A DNA stretch of 64,000 nt, taken from assembly GCF_002953735.1 (NCBI RefSeq), contig NZ_CP025536.1, forward strand, positions 998,001 to 1,062,000, written 5' to 3'. Origin of the DNA: Streptococcus pluranimalium. Lineage in GTDB: Bacteria; Bacillota; Bacilli; Lactobacillales; Streptococcaceae. Below the pieces are notes generated by a model. It worked only from the letters and a program-made list of their open reading frames with translations. It was not told the DNA's origin and searched no databases. A program made the translations under genes and the position numbers. Positions 26,731 through 36,868 of the stretch are shown here, in pieces; the stretch's first letter is position 1, and every line of letters begins with the position of its first letter.

Positions 26731-27322
26731 CAGCTAATTCTCCTTAAATAAGGGGGATACTAGACGTAGTAATATTTTGGATCTTACTTAACAAAAATCC
26801 TTAGCATAAACATTAGAAAAACTATACTCTTTTACTTCTACAGCAAGTCTCTCCATTTGCTCTCTATTTTTTATAAATGTATCATCAAGTAAACGATTTT
26901 ACGCCTTTTAAGCATTTTTTTAATAAAAAATTTGTATCATTTCTTTAGGTTAACTTTTAGTCACCCTTATTTTACCATTTTTTTAAAATTCTGTAAGTAG
27001 ATTTTGAACTAATTTTTGGTTTAAATTGATTTTTTCGTTAATTTTTTTCTTCTTAACTCTTTGTCTAATCTTTTCACGAACAATATAACACTTCTGTAAT
27101 CTATAAAATCGTTTTTTACGACAGATCAGACTTCTGAAATTTTATTGATAGTTAATAACCTAGCGAATAAACATGAGAGCTAAGATGAAGCCATTACTCT
27201 CGTCTCGCTTAGCTATTGCTCATCACAATCTTAAGCATAGGGATTACCGTGCTCGATCAAGTACTTGATGTCGTTAACAATAATATAAAGACCAATCATT
27301 TTACCATTACAAACGCTAAATA
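26731..27322. other. 592-bp non-coding gap before cdd
   Basis: Very AT-rich. On the minus strand TGGTAAAAT (near 26972-26980) and a TAAAAT near 26893 are promoter candidates for cdd. Plus-strand 26887-26901 (AAGTAAACGATTTTA) resembles a cre site with two mismatches. A perfect palindrome ATCAAGTACTTGAT lies at 27256-27269. AGCTAAG (27178-27184) pairs with CTTAGCT (27208-27214), with a further ATGAG/CTCAT pair outside it. Only tiny frames of about 22 codons exist, without support. Confidence 0.5.
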
Positions 27323-27910
27323 TTATTTTACACTTCTTAAAATATAATAGCCTTTATCTTTTTTTAGGATTTCAACATTACCAAATATCTCTTGCATTTT
27401 GGCTTTTGCGCTGGGTGCGCCTTGTTTTTTCTGAATAACAATTGTTAAATCACCATCTGGATTGAGGTAATCAAATGCTTCTACCAAGATTCTATGGACA
27501 ACTTCTTTTCCTGCACGAATAGGAGGATTAGAGATAATATGATCAAATCTTCCAGTCACCTTATCATAAATATTAGATTGAAAAATGTCTACCTCTACAT
27601 CATTAGCTTGTGCATTTTCTCTTGCTAAATCAATCGCACGATTATTAATATCTACCATCGTGGCTTTAACACCTTGAACTTTGGCTAAAGCAATCCCAAG
27701 CGGACCATAACCACAACCAAGATCAAGTAGCGTATCATTTTTATGAAATGTTAACGTTGATAATAAGACTTGGCTACCAAAGTCAATCATTTTTTTAGAG
27801 AAGACACCCGCATCAGTCTTAAAAGAAAAACTATCTCCTAAAAGATTCACGTTTAATTCTTTTATATCATGACTGCTATTGGGATTTTCCTCATAGTACA
27901 TATTAGCCAT
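27323..27910 (-). CDS. Class I methyltransferase, RsmC/YbxB-like
   Basis: The 195-residue protein has the SAM loop LDLGCGYGPLGIALAK near 62-77, an acidic VDINNRAIDLA near 85-95, and the catalytic SNPPIRAGKEVVH near 126-138, which is the NPP motif of N-methyltransferases. It resembles the C-terminal half of RsmC, the 16S rRNA m2G1207 enzyme, and Bacillus YbxB. The rRNA target is inferred. It is divergent from coaA, and its ribosome site is weak (AAGAGAT). Confidence 0.85.
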   Translation of the reverse strand: MANMYYEENPNSSHDIKELNVNLLGDSFSFKTDAGVFSKKMIDFGSQVLLSTLTFHKNDTLLDLGCGYGPLGIALAKVQGVKATMVDINNRAIDLARENAQANDVEVDIFQSNIYDKVTGRFDHIISNPPIRAGKEVVHRILVEAFDYLNPDGDLTIVIQKKQGAPSAKAKMQEIFGNVEILKKDKGYYILRSVK

Positions 27911-28007
27911 TTTATCTCTTTTCTATTTCTTTCTGCGGCTTTTATTTTACCATAGTTTTTGATTTTGTTCTAGAATTCTGAAATGGTTTTCATTTTTTCG
28001 TTTTTAT

Positions 28008-28016
28008 TGATATAAT
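28008..28016 (+). promoter_or_regulatory. Extended -10 promoter of coaA
   Basis: TGATATAAT lies 21-29 bases before the coaA ATG, leaving a short leader with an AACAGGAG ribosome site. Confidence 0.6.
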
Positions 28017-28036
28017 GTTGAACAGGAGTTTGACTT

Positions 28037-28957
28037 ATGATTCATGATTTAATCAATTTTAAAAATATTTCTCGACAAGAATGGCAACAGTTACATCGCC
28101 ATTCTCCCAACTTGCTAACCTCTGATGAGTTAGAAGCTCTTAGAAGTTTAAATGACCACATCGAGTTAGAAGATGTTAAAGATATCTATCTTCCATTAAT
28201 CAATTTAATTAATATTTATAAAAAGAGTGTTGATGATTTAGCTTTTTCAAAAAGTCTTTTTTTAAAAGATCAATTAAACAAACGCCCTTTCATCATTGGT
28301 ATTTCTGGATCTGTTGCTGTTGGAAAGTCAACAACTAGTCGTCTTTTGCAACTACTTCTCAGTCGTACACACCCTGAGTGTAAAGTCGAGATGGTAACCA
28401 CGGATGGGTTTCTATATCCTAATCAGACCTTAATTGACAAGGGAATTCTTGAACGAAAAGGCTTTCCAGAATCTTATGATATGCCTCGTTTGCTGCATTT
28501 TTTAGACACTATCAAAAATGGTCGCAAGGTTGACATTCCAATCTATTCACATGAAATTTATGATATTATCCCTAACACTGTTCTAAGTCTAGAAGCGCCA
28601 GATTTTCTTATTGTTGAAGGCATTAATGTTTTCCAAAATCCTCAAAACGAACGTCTCTACATAGCCGATTACTTTGATTTCTCCATTTATATTGATGCCC
28701 ATACAGAACATATCGAAAAATGGTACCTCGAACGTTTTTCAAAACTTTTGCTAATTGCTCAAAAGGATACAACTAACTACTACCATCGATTCACAAAGCT
28801 CACTAAACAAGAAGCTTTAGGTATCGCTAAACATACTTGGGAGTCTATTAATCTTGTCAATTTAAAACATTATATTGAGCCATCAAGAAGTCGAGCAGAT
28901 ATTATCCTCCACAAATCACTCAATCATAAAATTGATGAAATTTACCTCAAAAAGTGA
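28037..28957 (+). CDS. coaA: Pantothenate kinase, type I
   Basis: CoaA phosphorylates pantothenate, the first and usually rate-limiting step of CoA synthesis. The 306-residue P-loop kinase has [15 protein letters not shown] near 93-107, [10 protein letters not shown] near 126-135, and KGFPESYD near 148-155, all typical of prokaryotic type I enzymes that CoA inhibits. Together with coaB, coaC and panT at 4147-5936 most of the CoA route is in this window, though not in one operon. It is followed by rpsT with its own promoter. Confidence 0.96.
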   Translation: MIHDLINFKNISRQEWQQLHRHSPNLLTSDELEALRSLNDHIELEDVKDIYLPLINLINIYKKSVDDLAFSKSLFLKDQLNKRPFIIGISGSVAVGKSTTSRLLQLLLSRTHPECKVEMVTTDGFLYPNQTLIDKGILERKGFPESYDMPRLLHFLDTIKNGRKVDIPIYSHEIYDIIPNTVLSLEAPDFLIVEGINVFQNPQNERLYIADYFDFSIYIDAHTEHIEKWYLERFSKLLLIAQKDTTNYYHRFTKLTKQEALGIAKHTWESINLVNLKHYIEPSRSRADIILHKSLNHKIDEIYLKK

Positions 28958-28964
28958 GAAAGAC

Positions 28965-28993
28965 TTGTCAAAGCTATCATTTTCTTATATAAT
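28965..28993 (+). promoter_or_regulatory. Promoter of rpsT
   Basis: TTGTCA (28965-28970) and a perfect TATAAT (28988-28993) are 17 bases apart, starting right after the coaA stop codon. The strength fits a ribosomal-protein gene. Confidence 0.85.
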
Positions 28994-29024
28994 GATAGAG
29001 TTAGTAAATATGGAGGTGAATACT

Positions 29025-29258
29025 TTGGCAAACATTAAATCAGCTATCAAACGCGCTGAACTTAACGTTAAACAAAACGAAAAAAACTCAGCACAAAAAT
29101 CAGCTATGCGTTCTGCGATTAAAGCTTTTGAAGCAAACCCATCTGAAGAGCTTTTCCGCGCTGCTTCTTCAAGCATTGATAAAGCAAAATCAAAAGGTTT
29201 GATCCACGCAAACAAAGCTAGCCGTGATAAAGCGCGTCTTGCTACTAAATTAGGTTAA
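29025..29258 (+). CDS. rpsT: 30S ribosomal protein S20
   Basis: S20 binds 16S rRNA during early 30S assembly. The 77-residue basic helical protein starts [18 protein letters not shown], the family signature. The start is a TTG at 29025 with a perfect GGAGGTG seven bases upstream, matching the known unusual start codon of rpsT in many bacteria. An in-frame extension upstream overlaps coaA and is not coding. Use of a weak codon may serve autoregulation, as in E. coli S20. Confidence 0.96.
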   Translation: MANIKSAIKRAELNVKQNEKNSAQKSAMRSAIKAFEANPSEELFRAASSSIDKAKSKGLIHANKASRDKARLATKLG

Positions 29259-29270
29259 TTAATAAGAATC

Positions 29271-29298
29271 GAGTTGCCAGATGGCAACTCTTTTTTTC
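29271..29298 (+). terminator. Terminator of rpsT
   Basis: GAGTTGCCA and TGGCAACTC form a perfect 9-bp stem with a 2-base loop, followed by TTTTTTT. Confidence 0.93.
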
Positions 29299-29378
29299 TC
29301 TAAAACTTATTACAAACAAATGTAACCTGCCAGTTAAAAGACAGCAACAATTGAGGTAGGTAGTTCAAATTTAAAAAT

Positions 29379-29714
29379 AAAGGAGGCTGGACAAAAAGTC
29401 CAGCCTCTCAATATAGAGTTCGTTTTAACATCCTAACGCAGTGGTTGAGAGAAACGCTTAGCAGCTTATCCATTTTAGAGTTTCCACTACAGAGTTTCTT
29501 AGGAACTTTAGTCCCAAGCAAACACTGCTAAATGGCTGTTTCATTCACCTTTTACGCTCAGCAGCAAACCTAGAATAGTAGATAAAAGCTGTGCTTTTTC
29601 TATAGACACCCTCAAAAGATCTCTCAATTTTTTTTGAGCTATGTGGTGGTGGCAAAAAAGATTCTAGGAACCTTTTTAGTGAAAAGGGAGGCTTTCCCTC
29701 TCCCTCTTTCACTA
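29379..29714 (+). repeat. Intergenic repeat family, copy A
   Basis: It opens with the hairpin AGGCTGGACAAAAAGTCCAGCCT (written here in two parts: AGGCTGGAC, loop, GTCCAGCCT) and continues with AGTTC...ACATCCTAACGCAGTGGTTG, shared with copy B (41095-41330, other orientation) and in part with copy C (48368-48590). It ends near a large stem, TAGTGAAAAGGGAG (29677-29690) with CTCCCTCTTTCACTA (29700-29714). It fills the gap between the convergent rpsT and ciaH ends. No open frame is intact, so it may be an old mobile-element remnant or a MITE-like element. Confidence 0.6.
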
Positions 29715-29732
29715 TAAAAACAAGGAGACCTC

Positions 29733-31037
29733 TTATAAGAAAACATCAAAAATAGTTCCTTGAGGTGTATTATCTTTTACTGTTATCTCTCCACCTAAAG
29801 TATCTACAATCTGCTTGGCAAGAGATAAACCTAGACCAAATCCACCAGATTGTCTCGTTCTTGCTTTATCAACACGGTAAAATCGATCAAAGATTTTCGA
29901 TTTATCATCATCTGAAATACCTAGACCATTATCAGATACTCTCAACCACAAACGGCGCCCTTTGGTTTCAACAGAAATACTAATAATCCCTTGCTTCTTT
30001 GTATATTTCAAGGCGTTATCAACTAAAATAGTCATCAACTGTTTTATGAGCGTTTTATCTGATTTAATAGGTCGTTTCAAATGATTCATTACCATTAACT
30101 CCTTGTCATTCTCTTGAGCAATTAATTGGTAATTTTTAAAGACATCATCAAAAAATGTTGGTGAAATATCTTCTATGTTCGGGTCAATACCATCATCACG
30201 ACGAGCTAAGTTTAAGAGATTTGTCGTTAACATTCTCATATTTCTAACTTCATCAAGACTTGCTGCAATACTCTCGCTATGTTCAAGAATAGTATCATTA
30301 GGTTTTCTAAACAAGGTTTCTAAGCGATTTTGGAGTACAGCCAGGGGCGTTCTTAATTCATGGCTGGCATTTTCAACAAAGCTCTTTTGTTTTTCATAAC
30401 TAGCAATGATTGGTTTACGACTCCACTTGGCTAGATAAACACTAGTGATAACTGATATCAACCAAAAGATAATCATAATGCTTATAATAACATTAACATA
30501 GCGGTCAAATGCCTCATCCAATTGTCTCGTACTCGCTAGAAAACTAATATATTTTACTTGAGGATAAGCTAAATCGGTAACTTCAAGCGTGACACTGCGA
30601 TAATTTTCAGCATGTCCATAAGTGTTGATGTGAGTCTCTTTAACAATTCTATTGAGCTGTTTTTTATTAAGCTTAATACTTGAAAATTCAGAATAAGCAT
30701 CAACCGTATTAATAACCTCTCCAAATCTATCAAATACAATAATATCTAAAACAGCCAGATCATCATTGTGTTTAAACTTACTAGGATCGATTGTAATACC
30801 GAAACCATCTCCATCTGAGCTCCAAGAGTAATTCCTAGCCATAGTCATTGCAATATAACTAGCCGCAGAGTACCTAGCTCTTTTCAGACTATTATCCGTT
30901 GAAGAGTAGAGACCAAGTCTCATAATCTGCAAAATAATAATCGTCATCACAAAGAAAATAGCAGTGAATACCATCATAAAATGGATAAAGGGCTTGAAAT
31001 TATCAGAATGAATTTTTTTTTGTATGTATTTATGCAT
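29733..31037 (-). CDS. ciaH: Sensor histidine kinase CiaH
   Basis: CiaH is the membrane sensor of the CiaRH system, which controls cell-wall stress, competence, virulence and several small RNAs in streptococci. The 434-residue protein has membrane segments at about 18-40 and 181-203 flanking an extracytoplasmic sensor, the H-box [14 protein letters not shown] with phospho-acceptor His226, and ATPase boxes [23 protein letters not shown] and [11 protein letters not shown]. Its start overlaps ciaR by 8 bases. Copy A of the repeat family lies just after the stop. Confidence 0.95.
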   Translation of the reverse strand: MHKYIQKKIHSDNFKPFIHFMMVFTAIFFVMTIIILQIMRLGLYSSTDNSLKRARYSAASYIAMTMARNYSWSSDGDGFGITIDPSKFKHNDDLAVLDIIVFDRFGEVINTVDAYSEFSSIKLNKKQLNRIVKETHINTYGHAENYRSVTLEVTDLAYPQVKYISFLASTRQLDEAFDRYVNVIISIMIIFWLISVITSVYLAKWSRKPIIASYEKQKSFVENASHELRTPLAVLQNRLETLFRKPNDTILEHSESIAASLDEVRNMRMLTTNLLNLARRDDGIDPNIEDISPTFFDDVFKNYQLIAQENDKELMVMNHLKRPIKSDKTLIKQLMTILVDNALKYTKKQGIISISVETKGRRLWLRVSDNGLGISDDDKSKIFDRFYRVDKARTRQSGGFGLGLSLAKQIVDTLGGEITVKDNTPQGTIFDVFL

Positions 31038-31701
31038 CTTTTAAAATATAACCAACACTTCTTAAAGTCTGTAAATGATCTGCAAAACTCGTTCCTTTAA
31101 GTTTTTTACGGATTTTTGACACATAAACTTCAACAACCGAAAGCGTTGTATCGCTATCAAATCCCCATAAACGATCAAAAATCTGTGTTTTAGGTAAAAT
31201 AACATTTTGGTTTTGTAGAAAGTACATTAACAATTCAAATTCTTTACCTAAAAATTCTACTTCTTTGCCATCTACTGTAACACGATTAATTGTCGTGTCA
31301 ACGCTAATATTACCGTATACGATGGTATGATCGGTCAGCTTTCCAGAACGTTTAAGTAAGGCTTGGATTCTCATTTTTAATTCTTCTAGATAAAATGGCT
31401 TAGTTAAATAATCATCTGCTCCTAACTCAAAACCATGTCCCTTATCATCCAACCCTTCCTTTGCTGTCATAATTAAAACAGGCGTTGTTATCCCTTTTTC
31501 TCGAAGCTCTTTTAGCACTTGAAAACCATTTTTTTCTGGAAGCATAAGATCTAATAAAATAAGATCATAAACGCCAGATTCAGCTTCATACAATCCTTCT
31601 TCCCCATCAAAGACCTGCATCACATCTGCAAAATCATCCAGAAAATCAAATACAGAATTGGACAAACTCAAATCATCTTCAACCAAGAGTAATTTTATCA
31701 T
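31030..31701 (-). CDS. ciaR: Response regulator CiaR
   Basis: CiaR is an OmpR/PhoB-type regulator of 223 residues. The receiver domain has acidic Glu8-Asp9-Asp10, phospho-acceptor Asp51 (LILLDLMLP) and Lys in [11 protein letters not shown]; the winged-helix domain follows from about 128 with [24 protein letters not shown] start at the ATG at 31701 because AAAGGAGAG precedes it; a longer in-frame version has no ribosome site. In other streptococci it binds direct TTTAAG repeats; I saw no clear pair in this window's promoters. Confidence 0.96.
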   Translation of the reverse strand: MIKLLLVEDDLSLSNSVFDFLDDFADVMQVFDGEEGLYEAESGVYDLILLDLMLPEKNGFQVLKELREKGITTPVLIMTAKEGLDDKGHGFELGADDYLTKPFYLEELKMRIQALLKRSGKLTDHTIVYGNISVDTTINRVTVDGKEVEFLGKEFELLMYFLQNQNVILPKTQIFDRLWGFDSDTTLSVVEVYVSKIRKKLKGTSFADHLQTLRSVGYILKDA

Positions 31702-31722
31702 ATTGCATCTCTCCTTTGTTCC

Positions 31723-31728
31723 ATTATA
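31723..31728 (-). promoter_or_regulatory. -10 box of ciaRH
   Basis: The minus strand reads TATAAT 22-27 bases upstream of the ciaR ATG. No matching -35 hexamer is seen, in line with an activator-dependent or weak promoter. Confidence 0.45.
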
Positions 31729-31852
31729 CCTAAAACTAATCCTCAAAGCCACTTGTATCAGTTCTCCATAAGAGTATTACCGTGTCTTCATTATAAGGCA
31801 GAATGCTTAAGCAAATCTGAAGCATTGCTCTGTTCCAATAATAAGTGTATCA

Positions 31853-31891
31853 AAAATCGACCTCACTTGAATCGGTGAAGTCGATGTTTTA
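31853..31891 (-). terminator. Terminator of pepN
   Basis: ATCGACTTCACC and GGTGAGGTCGAT-like arms (one mismatch) form a 12-bp stem on the minus strand, followed by TTTTTG. It lies about 56 bases past the pepN stop. Confidence 0.75.
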
Positions 31892-31946
31892 GTTTCTGAT
31901 TAACTCTATTTTGACAGTAATCAATTATTCTATCTTAAAAGATAAA

Positions 31947-34481
31947 TTATTTCAAAAGGGCATTTGAAACAGCTTCTTTTTCTTTATTAATTAACTCAAG
32001 ACGAGCTGAAATTTCTTTAATACCCATAGAGATATTACGGCTGATAGCCATATCGTCTAATTGAGGTTCAAAGAAGGATTTATATTCTTCAAGAGCTGTT
32101 GGTGTTTTAAATAGACGTGAAGGGATAATGACAAAAGAATCAAAACTCATGTCACCTCCAAGAACAGATTTAATCCATTCCCAGTTTACTTTCGACCATT
32201 GCCATACAGTATCTTGACTAAACCGATGACTTAAAAGAGCTCCATACCAAGCTGATAAGTCTTGTGGTTTAATGATATCCTTATCTTTAAAATACTCTAA
32301 AATTGTTGAGAGATTCTGCGCATCCTTAGTGTGAGCAATAGCTTGAGATAATTGACGCTTAAAGGTGCCATCGTTTGTCTTAACATAATACCCAATATAT
32401 TCATTTAACAATTCAGCAGTTTCAGATGATTTAAATTCATTAATCAATAACACTGCACGGATTGAAGCAGGAATTTTTTCTAAATCGTCGCGGTACTGTG
32501 CAAACAATTGACTTGCTTCTGCTGTTACATCAAGGTCATGCGCTTCGATCAATTGTGCTAAAACTAATTGACGAACCATTTCATCTTCATCTGATTCTTC
32601 TGGACTCGGTAAGAAACCTAGACGTTCAAATTTATCATGGAAAATACGGCGAATCAAATCATGTTTTGCAGCTTCTTCTTCACTATTTTCATCAATAAAC
32701 TTATCAAGACCATTCAAGACTGAACTAATTGCAGAAATAACCATGTAAGAATCAGCTTTTGATAGTCGCTCAATTAGAGGGACGAGTTCGGCATAAGAAA
32801 TCTTACCACCTTCAGCTAATAAACGACGCTCTTCGACAACTTGCAATTGGCTAGTTGCATCTAGAGATTCTAAATCATTGAAAATCGCCTCCAAAAGCTC
32901 TCCCTTATAATTAGAGATGTAATGAGCTGTGTTTTCCGTATTTAATCGAAGAGCTCCCTCATTTTGCACAGCTAATTGACTGTAATTTGGAATGACTAGA
33001 CGTTCTTCTATTAAAGTATCTGGAAGACCTTCCCAGTTACTATTAAGTGGAACTTGCCACAATCGTCCAACTTCTTCACCTTCACCAATAAAGAATTGTT
33101 CCTGACTGATCACTAAATTGTCATCTTCAACAGAGACAGTAACCACTGGATAACCTGGTTGTTCAAGCCATGAATTCATAAAACCAGAGACATCTTTACC
33201 TGAAGCATCCGACAATGCTCTCCAAAGATCGTAGCCTACTGTATTTTGATATTGGTGTTTCTTGAAATAGGCGTTTAAACCAGCTGCAAAGGCATCATCG
33301 CCAAGCCAACGACGCAACATGTGCATGAGACGACTACCTTTAGCATAAACAATAGCAGCATCAAATAAGGTATTAATTTCATCAGGATGTTTGACTTCAA
33401 CATGAACAGATTGAACACCATCAGTTGCATCACGTTTAAGAGCATGAGGAACTCCACCTGTTTGGAAGTCTTCAAAAATATTCCAAGATGGTTCGATAGC
33501 AACAATAGCCACGTATTCCATCATATTGGCAAAACTTTCATTTAGCCATAAATCATCCCACCATTTCATGGTTACCAGATTACCGAACCATTGATGAGCC
33601 AACTCATGGGCAATAACAAGGGCTACCTGTTGACGACTGGATACTGTAGAATTATCATCAACTAAAAGGTAGATTTCACGGTAAGTCACAAGCCCCCAGT
33701 TTTCCATAGCTCCCGCAGAGAAATCAGGTAAGGCTAAATGGTATGACAATGGAATTGGGTAAGTAACACCAAAATAATCTTCATAGAAATCAATGACACG
33801 AACAGCAATATCCAGCGCAAAATCAAGTGATTTTAAGGGATGAGCCTTAGTTGAGAAGATACCTACTTCTGTTCCGTTTTTAGAGGTTTGTGTTTTTCCT
33901 TGTAAATCACCAAAACCAAATGCTAGCAAATATGAAGACATGCGTGGCGTTGTTTCAAAACTCCAAACACCTGTTTCTTGACGAAGTTCTGGGTTTGATT
34001 CAGGCATATTAGAAAGAGCAATTTCACCTTCTACTTGATCAAACTTCAAGGATAAATCAAAGGTTGCTTTTGCCTCAGGTTCATCAACGCAAGGGAAAGC
34101 TTCTCGTGCAAAATGACTTTCAAACTGTGTTGAAATAACCTCTTTTTTGACACCATTTTCTGTGTAATAAGACGGGTAAATACCAGTCATATTATCAGTG
34201 ATTTGACCTGAAAATTCAATGACAAGTGTCATCATACCAGTATCTGGTGAATCAATGCGGACACATTCATTGTCCTGATCCACCTCAAAAGTAAGTGCTT
34301 CATTATCTAGTTTTACAGATTCAATATGCAAATCTTTTTGATGCAAGGCAATCTGATTGTCTAAAGCTTCTCCTGTGATAGCAACATTACCTGAAAATTG
34401 TTTTTCCTGACGATTTATGTCAAGAAAAAGATTATAGTTTTCTGGAATAAACGTTTCAATCAAGTGTTCGACTACTTTCAT
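31947..34481 (-). CDS. pepN: Aminopeptidase N (lysyl aminopeptidase)
   Basis: PepN is a cytosolic M1-family zinc aminopeptidase that removes N-terminal residues, especially Lys and Ala, from peptides brought in by oligopeptide transporters. The 844 residues include the substrate motif GAMENWG near 255, the zinc site HELAHQWFGN plus the downstream Glu in NESFAN near 290-315, and a C-terminal ERAP1-like helical domain. It stands alone between the pst-phoU unit and ciaRH. Confidence 0.96.
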   Translation of the reverse strand: MKVVEHLIETFIPENYNLFLDINRQEKQFSGNVAITGEALDNQIALHQKDLHIESVKLDNEALTFEVDQDNECVRIDSPDTGMMTLVIEFSGQITDNMTGIYPSYYTENGVKKEVISTQFESHFAREAFPCVDEPEAKATFDLSLKFDQVEGEIALSNMPESNPELRQETGVWSFETTPRMSSYLLAFGFGDLQGKTQTSKNGTEVGIFSTKAHPLKSLDFALDIAVRVIDFYEDYFGVTYPIPLSYHLALPDFSAGAMENWGLVTYREIYLLVDDNSTVSSRQQVALVIAHELAHQWFGNLVTMKWWDDLWLNESFANMMEYVAIVAIEPSWNIFEDFQTGGVPHALKRDATDGVQSVHVEVKHPDEINTLFDAAIVYAKGSRLMHMLRRWLGDDAFAAGLNAYFKKHQYQNTVGYDLWRALSDASGKDVSGFMNSWLEQPGYPVVTVSVEDDNLVISQEQFFIGEGEEVGRLWQVPLNSNWEGLPDTLIEERLVIPNYSQLAVQNEGALRLNTENTAHYISNYKGELLEAIFNDLESLDATSQLQVVEERRLLAEGGKISYAELVPLIERLSKADSYMVISAISSVLNGLDKFIDENSEEEAAKHDLIRRIFHDKFERLGFLPSPEESDEDEMVRQLVLAQLIEAHDLDVTAEASQLFAQYRDDLEKIPASIRAVLLINEFKSSETAELLNEYIGYYVKTNDGTFKRQLSQAIAHTKDAQNLSTILEYFKDKDIIKPQDLSAWYGALLSHRFSQDTVWQWSKVNWEWIKSVLGGDMSFDSFVIIPSRLFKTPTALEEYKSFFEPQLDDMAISRNISMGIKEISARLELINKEKEAVSNALLK

Positions 34482-34558
34482 AATACTCCTTAATATTAGC
34501 TGGGATTTCCCTAATCAACTTTTTAACTGGTGTAAACAAAGGCAACCAATTAAGAAGA

Positions 34559-34583
34559 AAAGGATGTTGAATCCAACACCCTT
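34559..34583 (-). terminator. Terminator of the pst-phoU unit
   Basis: AGGGTGTTG and CAACATCCTT pair around GATT on the minus strand, with TTTTC following, 20 bases after the phoU stop. Confidence 0.75.
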
Positions 34584-34602
34584 AATTATACCATAAAGTG
34601 AC

Positions 34603-35256
34603 TTATAATTCGATAATCTTACCAGTCTTAAGGTAAACAACCCATTCACAAATATTGCGAGCGTAATCACCGATACGCTCTAGATACATGAGAACTTGGA
34701 AATATTCTTTACCAGCAAAGGCTGCTTCAGGATTTTCTCTAATACTCTCCACCGCTTGGTGTTGAATGGTTCTGAAATATTCATCAATTTCTTCATCTTT
34801 GGTTGCTACTTCACGGGCAGTGGTTTCATCACCATTGATGTAGGCGTTAAGCGCGTCTTCCAACATACGCTTAACAGCTTTCCCCATTTTACTTATTTCT
34901 GCTTCTACTTGAGGAACACGTTCCTCACCCTTCATACGAATGGTTGCTTTCGCAATAGCCGAGGCATGGTCACCCATACGCTCTACATCATTGGAAGCCT
35001 TTAAAACAGTAATAACTGTCCGCAAGTCTTGTGACACTGGCTGTTGTAAAGCGATAATTTCAAGGGATTTTTTTTCAAGTTTAGTTTCGTAGTTATTGAC
35101 CACTTCATCTTCGTCAATCACTTCTTGAGCCAAGTCACGGTCGTGACTAACAAAAGCACGGACACTTTTATTAATTTGTGCCAAGACTTCTGTTCCCATA
35201 GCATAAAATTGATTATGTAGTTTATCTAATTCTTCTTCAAATTGTGTACGTAACAT
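34603..35256 (-). CDS. phoU: Phosphate signalling regulator PhoU
   Basis: The 217-residue protein folds as two three-helix bundles, visible as two E/D-rich repeats with VERMGDHASAIAKATI near 90-105 and LERIGDYARNICEWVV near 191-206, which bind metal clusters. PhoU restrains phosphate import by the Pst transporter and signals phosphate status. It is the last gene of the pst unit, as usual. Confidence 0.95.
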   Translation of the reverse strand: MLRTQFEEELDKLHNQFYAMGTEVLAQINKSVRAFVSHDRDLAQEVIDEDEVVNNYETKLEKKSLEIIALQQPVSQDLRTVITVLKASNDVERMGDHASAIAKATIRMKGEERVPQVEAEISKMGKAVKRMLEDALNAYINGDETTAREVATKDEEIDEYFRTIQHQAVESIRENPEAAFAGKEYFQVLMYLERIGDYARNICEWVVYLKTGKIIEL

Positions 35257-35281
35257 AGGCTACCTCTTTCATTGATTTGGA

Positions 35282-36040
35282 TTATCCAAATTTACCAGTA
35301 ATATAGTCTTCTGTTTCTTTATGTTTTGGTTTCATAAACATAGTCTTAGTATCTTCAAATTCAATTAGATTACCATCTAAGAAGAAACCTGTACGGTCAG
35401 AAATACGTGAAGCTTGCTGCATTGAACGTGTCACGACAACCATAGTGTAATCTTTTTTCAGTCCATATAAGGTCTCTTCAATTTTACCAGCTGAAATAGG
35501 GTCTAGGGCTGATGTTGGTTCATCTAAGAGAATGATACGAGGGCTAGTAGCTAAGACACGAGCCACGCAAACACGCTGCTGCTGACCACCAGATAAACCA
35601 AGAGCTGAATCATGAAGACGATCTTTCACTTCATCCCAAATAGAAGCTCCAATCAAAGATTTTTCAACAGCTTCATCTAGAATAGCTTTATCCTTAATCC
35701 CCTTAATACGTAGACCGTAGACAACATTTTCATAAATTGACATTGGGAATGGGTTAGGTTGTTGGAATACCATCCCAATTTCTTTACGTAAATCAACAGT
35801 ATCTGTTCTAGGACTGTAAATGTTGTGGCCATCATAACTGATAGAACCTGTAAGCGACCATTCTGGATTCAAATCTCCCATACGGTTGATTGCTCTTAGA
35901 AGGGTTGATTTTCCAGATCCAGAAGGGCCGATGAGGGTCGTGATTTCGTTTGGAAAAATATCAAGTGACACATTATTCAAAGCTTTTTTCTTTTCATAAT
36001 AGACTGACAAATCTCGGACTTGTAAAATTGGTTCTGTCAT
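35282..36040 (-). CDS. pstB: Phosphate ABC transporter ATPase (second copy)
   Basis: A 252-residue ATPase with Walker [10 protein letters not shown] near 38-46, LSGGQQQR, and Walker [14 protein letters not shown]. The switch region reads [11 protein letters not shown], where Arg replaces the usual switch His of ABC ATPases (the paralogue has VTHNMQQ). It follows the other pstB by 12 bases. Two PstB copies are normal in streptococci and may form a heterodimer with PstC and PstA. Confidence 0.94.
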   Translation of the reverse strand: MTEPILQVRDLSVYYEKKKALNNVSLDIFPNEITTLIGPSGSGKSTLLRAINRMGDLNPEWSLTGSISYDGHNIYSPRTDTVDLRKEIGMVFQQPNPFPMSIYENVVYGLRIKGIKDKAILDEAVEKSLIGASIWDEVKDRLHDSALGLSGGQQQRVCVARVLATSPRIILLDEPTSALDPISAGKIEETLYGLKKDYTMVVVTRSMQQASRISDRTGFFLDGNLIEFEDTKTMFMKPKHKETEDYITGKFG

Positions 36041-36052
36041 TCCTTCTCCTTC

Positions 36053-36856
36053 CTATCCAAAACGCCCTGAAACATAGTCGCTTGTTGACTGCAATTTAGC
36101 ATTTTGGAAAATATTTTTTGTTTTATCATATTCAATCAAATCACCTAAATAGAAAAAGGCAGTGTAGTCACTAGCACGCGCTGCTTGCTGCATGTTGTGC
36201 GTCACAATAATGATCGAATAGTTTTTCTTCAATTCAAACATGGTTTCTTCCAATTGCATTGTTGCAATTGGGTCAAGGTTTGAAGCAGGTTCATCCATCA
36301 ATAGAATATCAGGTTTTACCGAAATAGCGCGGGCAATGCACAAACGTTGCTGCTGTCCACCTGAGAGAGTAAAAGCTGATTTATGTAAATCATCTTTCAA
36401 CTTATCCCACAAGCCCACTTGTTTCAATGAAGTTTCAACAATCTCATCCAATACTTTTTTATCTTTGATCCCAGCGCGTTCATGGGCGAAGGTAATGTTA
36501 TTATAGATTGATTTCGCAAATGGATTAGGTCTTTGGAAAACCATTCCTATATGTTTACGCATTTCATAAACATTAATTTCTGGAGCATTAACATCAATAC
36601 CTTGATACATAATCTCACCAGTTACTTTAGCAATATCAATAGTATCGTTCATCCGATTTAAGCTACGGAGAAAGGTTGATTTTCCACATCCTGATGGACC
36701 GATTAAAGCAGTAATTTTATTTTTTTCAAATTGCATATCAATTCCTTTGATAGCTTCATTATTACCATAATAAACATGCAAATTATTAGTTGATAAAATG
36801 AGATTATCTTCAGGGAAAGTAATGATATGTCTTTCATCCCAATTATACTCAGACAT
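36053..36856 (-). CDS. pstB: Phosphate ABC transporter ATPase (first copy)
   Basis: A 267-residue ATPase with an N-terminal extension of about 15 residues relative to its neighbour. It has Walker A GPSGCGKST near 53-61, LSGGQQQR, Walker B ILLMDEPASNLDP and an intact switch His in IVTHNMQQAAR. It powers phosphate import through PstC-PstA. The two paralogues are clearly diverged, so the duplication is old. It follows pstA by 12 bases. Confidence 0.94.
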   Translation of the reverse strand: MSEYNWDERHIITFPEDNLILSTNNLHVYYGNNEAIKGIDMQFEKNKITALIGPSGCGKSTFLRSLNRMNDTIDIAKVTGEIMYQGIDVNAPEINVYEMRKHIGMVFQRPNPFAKSIYNNITFAHERAGIKDKKVLDEIVETSLKQVGLWDKLKDDLHKSAFTLSGGQQQRLCIARAISVKPDILLMDEPASNLDPIATMQLEETMFELKKNYSIIIVTHNMQQAARASDYTAFFYLGDLIEYDKTKNIFQNAKLQSTSDYVSGRFG

Positions 36857-36868
36857 AAGAACTCCTTA

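Noticed and set aside
27232..27310. Minus-strand frame of about 22 codons (MIGLYIIVNDIKYLIEHGNPYA-like) after the RsmC-like gene, as a possible signal peptide gene
   Set aside because: No ribosome site and no match to Shp or other short hydrophobic pheromones, which end in a hydrophobic DI-I-VGG type tail.
29677..29714. Large stem at the end of ciaH as an intrinsic terminator
   Set aside because: Both flanks lack a T-tract in the right direction; kept as part of repeat copy A.
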